A stretch of 64,000 nucleotides of DNA, taken from JADJRH01 sp046351455 (GTDB taxonomy: Bacteria > Myxococcota_A > Polyangia > Polyangiales > Polyangiaceae). The stretch spans positions 1-64,000 of the forward strand of contig JAXLYM010000033.1 in assembly GCA_046351455.1 (NCBI GenBank). Reading direction: 5' to 3'. The notes under the pieces were generated by a model, which was not told the origin of the DNA, ran no database searches, and worked only from the letters and a program-made list of their open reading frames with translations. This document shows positions 60,098 to 64,000 of the stretch, piece after piece. The position numbers and the translations under genes are program-made. The first letter of the stretch is position 1. Each line of letters begins with the position of its first letter.

Positions 60098-61892
60098 CCG
60101 GATCGCGACGGCGGCGGCTCACCCTTCGTTTTCCGAGGATCGCGAGCGCCAGACTGGACAGGATCGCGCCGAGAGCGTCCTTGTTCGAGGTGGGGGACGC
60201 GGAGCACGAGCCCGAGGAGGTGGTGTCTTTCGGGGTCTCCGAGGTGCTGCCCGTGGAGGTCGTCGTGTCGGTGGAGGACGAGGTCGTGGTGGTGGTGTCG
60301 CCGCCTGCGCCGCCGTCTCCCGTGCCGGGCACGATGCAGACGCCGTTGATGCAGTATCCATTGGGGCACCAGGTGCTGTCCGGTGCGGTGACGAACATGC
60401 ACTCTCCGGTCGCCGCGTCGCAGCCGGCGGATACCTGGCACTCTTTGGGAGGCACGCATTGGAGGAGCGCGCCCTGGCAGGAGCCGCCGGTGCAGACGTC
60501 GTCGGTCGTGCACACGGAGCCGTCATCGCACGAAGAGCCGTTCGCGCGCGCCGAGCAGCTCCCGTCCGCCGCGGCGCCCGCGGCCTTGCTGCAAGCGAGG
60601 CAGTCGTTCGGATCGCCGTCGCCGCACGGGGAATTGCAGCACACGCCGTCGACGCAATAGCCGCTCTGGCAGTCGAATCCGCCGCACGGCTGGCCGTTCG
60701 CCCCGAGGTCCAGCGCGACGAAGCGGAGGGTGTTGTTCGACTCGTGGAGGACGGGCACCGCGGCGCGGCCCGGCAACGCCGCGTCGATGTCGCCGGGCGT
60801 CTCGTCCTCGTCGGGCACGGCGGCGATCGCGAGGTCGTCGGGCAACAAGGGCGCTCCGCCCGGGAGGAGCCAGTTGCCGTAGACGTCGGCCGCCGCACCG
60901 TCCTGGTTGCGGTAATCACGCCAGGCGACGAAGGTGTACTGTCCGTCCCACACGGCCCGCGGCGCGGCTTTCGGCGACGCGTTCGCGCCGAGGAACGGGG
61001 ACGGGCCGAGCTTCTTGCCGTTCGCGTCGAGGAGGCAGATCTGGAGATCGCCGACGCTGCCCGAGATGGCGACGTAGCCTGTTCCGTTCCACGCGAGCGT
61101 GTCGCCCGTGCACTCGGGGACGCCGCTCGCGAGGAGATTGCCTTGTGGGGAGTAGTTGGCGAAGCGCTCCTCCCATGTGTTGACGCCTGTCTGATGGCGA
61201 TAAAGAAGGAGGAAGTTTTCGCCGTCGCTGGCGAGGGCGCGCAGCTCGTCCGTCTCCGCCGCCGAGGGCGTGAACCACACGTCCACCGGGGCCTCCGAGC
61301 CGGTCGCGCGGACGAGGCGAACACCCTTGAAATTACCCGCGAACGGGTCGACCGGGTCCGTCGTGCCGAAGTAGTTGTAAGCGGCCATGTACGTGGACGA
61401 CGTCTGCGCCGACGCGAGGCCCTCGGAGGGGCTGAAATAATAGGCCGGGAAAATCGGCAGGATGTTCTGCTCGGTCGCGGCGCCCAGGGCACCGGCATTG
61501 GATACAGGCAGTGTATGGAAGAAGGTGCTGCCGCGGGAGAGGACCTCGAACTGGCCGGCGGCGGTCGCGAGCGAGAAGTCGGAGCACTCGAAGGTCTGGA
61601 TTTCGAACGGCGCCACATCGAGGAGCGAGCCGTCCGCGGCGACGCGCCGGCCCTGGAGCATCGCGCCGGCGAAGCGCCACACGACGAGGCGCATTCCGCC
61701 GATGGACCGCACGGCCGGAGGCTTGTTGTTGGCCTGACCCGGGCCGACCACGATCTCCGGAGAGACGGAGGGAGTCGCGAAGGCCGGAGAGACGAGCACG
61801 AGCGCCGCCGAGAGCAAGAGGCTTGCGGAGCCGAAGATATGGAATTGCCGCATGTTCCTCGGCTCGTTGCGCGGAGGCCCCCGAACGTTCAT
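59958..61892 (-). CDS. Secreted Cys-rich protein with internal MYXO-CTERM-like segment and read-through tail
   Basis: A 644-residue protein. Signal peptide of about 40 residues (ends A-F-A-T). About 45-415 are propeller-like repeats. About 420-530 are Cys-rich modules similar to those of the lipoprotein at 45576 (G-Q-P-C-G-G-F-D-C and G-S-S-C-D-D-G-S-V-C-T-T). A Thr/Ser linker is followed by a MYXO-CTERM-like element: S-C-S-A-S-P-T-S-N-K-D-A-L, a hydrophobic helix and R-R-V-S-R-R-R-R. Normally the protein would end here. Instead the frame runs on for about 48 residues into the Uma2 gene, suggesting a lost stop codon. The start ATG could also be 13 codons later. Confidence 0.75.
   Translation of the reverse strand: MNVRGPPRNEPRNMRQFHIFGSASLLLSAALVLVSPAFATPSVSPEIVVGPGQANNKPPAVRSIGGMRLVVWRFAGAMLQGRRVAADGSLLDVAPFEIQTFECSDFSLATAAGQFEVLSRGSTFFHTLPVSNAGALGAATEQNILPIFPAYYFSPSEGLASAQTSSTYMAAYNYFGTTDPVDPFAGNFKGVRLVRATGSEAPVDVWFTPSAAETDELRALASDGENFLLLYRHQTGVNTWEERFANYSPQGNLLASGVPECTGDTLAWNGTGYVAISGSVGDLQICLLDANGKKLGPSPFLGANASPKAAPRAVWDGQYTFVAWRDYRNQDGAAADVYGNWLLPGGAPLLPDDLAIAAVPDEDETPGDIDAALPGRAAVPVLHESNNTLRFVALDLGANGQPCGGFDCQSGYCVDGVCCNSPCGDGDPNDCLACSKAAGAAADGSCSARANGSSCDDGSVCTTDDVCTGGSCQGALLQCVPPKECQVSAGCDAATGECMFVTAPDSTWCPNGYCINGVCIVPGTGDGGAGGDTTTTTSSSTDTTTSTGSTSETPKDTTSSGSCSASPTSNKDALGAILSSLALAILGKRRVSRRRRDPGGRHGAGARKSLAWESQPSGPPDRPLCGGVPGVRARLSRAARIRGR
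60152..60210. repeat. 59-bp direct repeat, copy B (within the MYXO-CTERM-like tail)
   Basis: The coding copy of the repeat at 57405-57463, with two mismatches. On the minus strand it encodes the start of the tail of the Cys-rich secreted protein. The two copies bracket 2.7 kb containing the five-haem cytochrome and the Uma2 gene. Confidence 0.8.
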
Positions 61893-61912
61893 GCGGGTGG
61901 TCAGTCAGCGTG

Positions 61913-62554
61913 TCAGAGATACGGCTTGAGCTGGGAGTCGACTGCCTCTTCCGCGACGTGGATGTGGACGTCCGGGAGAGACTCCGGGCCAGGCTCCGCG
62001 ACCTTCGGCGCCGGCGCGGGGGGCGCGGCCGCTGCCGACTTGTCCTGGAAGAACTGGAGCACCGGCTGGATGGAGTCGATCTGCTCCGTCGTCAGGCGCA
62101 GGCGGCGATCCTGGGCCTGCACCACGCTCTCCATGTAGGCGCGCGTCTCGCGAATGGCGCGCTCCAGATCCGCGATGCGACGCTCCCCCTCCGCGAGGCG
62201 CGCCTCTTTCTCCCCCTCTCCAGCCTGAATGAAGCCGCGGAACGCCGCGATCTCCTGCGTCGCGCCCTCCACGATCTTCTGCGTCGGGATGTCGAAGGCC
62301 GCGAACGCCGCCTCCACGATCTGACGCTTCGTCTCCGCAGGGGTGCCCGCAGGCATCGACTTGAGGAGCTGCTTCGCCTTCGTGACGCGATCCCGCACCT
62401 CGGCGTTGATGCCCGAGGACTCGAGGATCGCGACGAAATCAATGGGGGGCGGGCCCGGGGGGGCCGCAGGCTCTCCGGCCCCGTTCTCCGGCGCCGCCGC
62501 TTGGACGGGCTCCGCCTCGGCCTTCTTGCCCGTAAACCAGGTCTTGATGCTCAC
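61913..62554 (-). CDS. Coiled-coil protein of unknown function downstream of fliF
   Basis: A 213-residue acidic protein. An N-terminal Pro/Ala segment (about 15-38) is followed by a long helical region (about 40-165) with heptad-like spacing, including A-E-G-E-R-R-I-A-D-L-E-R-A-I-R-E-T-R, and an Ala/Pro tail ending H-I-H-V. No signal peptide or membrane segment. It starts 103 nt after the fliF stop on the same strand and may be cotranscribed with it. Function unknown. Confidence 0.65.
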   Translation of the reverse strand: MSIKTWFTGKKAEAEPVQAAAPENGAGEPAAPPGPPPIDFVAILESSGINAEVRDRVTKAKQLLKSMPAGTPAETKRQIVEAAFAAFDIPTQKIVEGATQEIAAFRGFIQAGEGEKEARLAEGERRIADLERAIRETRAYMESVVQAQDRRLRLTTEQIDSIQPVLQFFQDKSAAAAPPAPAPKVAEPGPESLPDVHIHVAEEAVDSQLKPYL

Positions 62555-62657
62555 AACGAGTCCTCCGTGTTGGTGCCTAAAAGCACGTTACCACGAAACG
62601 GCGGCGCACGATGCGTCGTCTGGTGTGCTCCGCAAAACAGCGTCTTTTCTCGATCGC

Positions 62658-64000
62658 TCATGCCGCGTTGCCCTGCGCGCGCTCCTCCACGGCCGTCCCC
62701 AACCAGTGACGAAGGACGAGAGCGGCTGTCGCCGGATCCTCCTTCGCGCGGCGGAGGGCCTCTTCTCGATAGTCACGGGGCTCACTCTGCGGGCCAAGCT
62801 GCTCCGCAGTCGTCTCGGGCGAGCCGATTCCAAGCTTGCCGGCCACCGGGGTGGTCTTGAGCAAGAGCGGTTGTTTTTCTGCCGACTTCAATACCTCTTC
62901 GGCCTTCTTTCGGTTCGTGCGGCGCACCGCCATCACGAGGCCGAGCATCGCGAACAGGCCCACGCCGCCCGCGCCGAAAGGCCAGTATTTCATGACGACC
63001 GGCGGGAGCTTCGGTGTCTCGACCGGGGCCTCGATCGGCTCCGGCTCGGTCGTCGGGAGGAACGGGATCGACTCGACCGTGATCACGTCCTGCCTTTGCG
63101 GATCGACGCCGACCGCGCTGCGGACGAGGGATTCGAGCTTGTCGAGGTCCTCTCGGCTGCGGGGCTCCATCGTGCCGTCGGGCGCCGGGACGCCGTCCAC
63201 CACGACGGCGACTGTCAGTCTGCGAATGGCCCCTTGCAGGTTGACGCGCTTCTCGATGATGTGGTCAATCTCGTAGTTGCGAGTGTGGCTCTCGCGGGTG
63301 ATCGCGTTGTCCTTGGCGTTCGCGCTCGCGGTCGGGGCCGGGGTCTCGGGGGCCGCGCCGCTCGGGAGGTTGCTCTCCGCGCCGGGGACGCCCGCGGCCG
63401 AGTCGTCGGCGGCGTTCGCGTCGGGCGAGCGCTCGATCGTCTGCGATTCGCTGCGGATCGCGGTGCGCTGGGGGTCGTAGCGGTCCTCGGTGCGCTCCAC
63501 GCGGGCGAGGTCGATCTCGGCGCTGACGCGGACGTCGGCGTGGCCGGGGCCCACGAGGCGCTCCAGGAGCGTGCGCGCGCGCTCTTCGAGCTGGCTCTCG
63601 ATCATCTTCGCGCGGGACGTCTCGTCGCCGTCTCCGCCGGCCGCGGCGACGCCGTCGGGGCCGACGATGTGCGGGCGGTGCAGGACGTTGCCCTCGGTCG
63701 TGACGAGCGAGACGTGGTCCTGCTCCAGGCCGGGGACGGCCGCGGCGACCAGCGAGACGACGCCCTGCACCTCGGACTGGCCGAGGAAACGGCCGCCCTT
63801 GAGGCGCACGACGACGGACGCGGACGCGGGCTCCCGGCGCGCGGCGAAGACGCTCTTCTCGGGGAGGACCAGGTGCACGCGCGCGGACTGCACGGCGGAG
63901 ATGCTGCCGATCGTGCGGGCGAGCTCGCCCTCCATCGCGCGGCGGTACATCACGCGCTGCTCGAACTCGGTCGCTCCGAGGCGCATCTTGTCGAAGCCCT
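62658..64000 (-). CDS. fliF: Flagellar M-ring protein FliF (C-terminal part, cut by the window edge)
   Basis: FliF forms the MS ring in the inner membrane. The visible 447 codons begin inside the gene; the frame stays open to the right edge, reading G-F-D-K-M-R-L-G-A-T-E-F-E-Q-R-V at its start, a family motif. Further on: Y-R-R-A-M-E-G-E-L-A-R-T-I, A-R-V-H-L-V-L-P-E-K-S-V-F, then the proline-rich outer loop, E-I-D-H-I-I-E-K-R-V, the second membrane helix (about V-G-L-F-A-M-L-G-L-V-M-A-V) and the C-terminal FliG-binding region near A-A-L-V-L-R-H-W-L-G. The gene ends the block; fliG does not follow it directly in the window. Confidence 0.95.
   Translation of the reverse strand, partial: GFDKMRLGATEFEQRVMYRRAMEGELARTIGSISAVQSARVHLVLPEKSVFAARREPASASVVVRLKGGRFLGQSEVQGVVSLVAAAVPGLEQDHVSLVTTEGNVLHRPHIVGPDGVAAAGGDGDETSRAKMIESQLEERARTLLERLVGPGHADVRVSAEIDLARVERTEDRYDPQRTAIRSESQTIERSPDANAADDSAAGVPGAESNLPSGAAPETPAPTASANAKDNAITRESHTRNYEIDHIIEKRVNLQGAIRRLTVAVVVDGVPAPDGTMEPRSREDLDKLESLVRSAVGVDPQRQDVITVESIPFLPTTEPEPIEAPVETPKLPPVVMKYWPFGAGGVGLFAMLGLVMAVRRTNRKKAEEVLKSAEKQPLLLKTTPVAGKLGIGSPETTAEQLGPQSEPRDYREEALRRAKEDPATAALVLRHWLGTAVEERAQGNAA

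Overview
The window is high-GC bacterial DNA. Its accessory gene content points to a myxobacterium, most likely in or near the Polyangiales. The signs are many secreted Cys-, Gly- and Thr-rich lipoproteins, two proteins with MYXO-CTERM-like tails, a giant kinase/ATPase/histidine-kinase fusion, a degenerate kinase fused to a formylglycine-generating-enzyme-like domain, Uma2-family proteins and several multi-domain hybrid histidine kinases. This assignment is inferred from gene content only. No rRNA, tRNA or CRISPR array was seen, and nothing looks like an intact insertion sequence or prophage.

Flagellar genes occur in three blocks, all on the minus strand. (1) 0.2-4.0 kb: two tandem flagellins, the cap protein fliD and the chaperone fliS, with a sigma-28-like promoter in front of the upstream flagellin. 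(2) 27.5-37.3 kb: flgG, flgA, an outer-membrane barrel protein, an acidic lipoprotein, flgH, flgI, flgJ (rod-binding part), flgM, flgN, flgK, flgL, csrA, fliW and a separate GH73-type glucosaminidase, then an FHA protein. The genes overlap or nearly touch and are probably cotranscribed, with internal promoters. (3) 61.9-64 kb: the C-terminal part of fliF, which runs off the right edge, then a coiled-coil protein. A flagellar apparatus is notable because most cultured myxobacteria move by gliding.

Signalling region, 4.1-20.2 kb: a hybrid histidine kinase, an ODP-type metallo-beta-lactamase-fold protein, a response regulator overlapping the 1718-residue kinase fusion, a GspE/PilB-like ATPase, and two tandem paralogous hybrid histidine kinases, one carrying a LOV-like domain.

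Miscellaneous region, 20.2-27.4 kb: a Tat-lipoprotein extradiol-dioxygenase-like protein, a copper type II monooxygenase-like lipoprotein, an AraC regulator, adenosine deaminase, a Uma2-family protein, a DUF2934 protein and an FHA protein.

Envelope and secreted region, 37.7-61.9 kb: a protein with a degenerate MglA-like GTPase domain, c-type cytochrome lipoproteins, propeller and Cys-rich secreted proteins, an ECF sigma factor with a coupled membrane protein, an ABC ATPase next to an ABC-2 permease/M1-peptidase fusion, a five-haem cytochrome and a Uma2-like protein with a changed active site.

Strongest leads: sigma-54-like sites placed exactly 13 nt from the ATG of flgG, flgH and the glucosaminidase gene, which predicts leaderless flagellar mRNAs; a barrel protein and lipoprotein translationally coupled inside the flagellar operon; an atypical LOV kinase; a P-loop-less MglA-like domain; and two families of short repeats placed just after stop codons.
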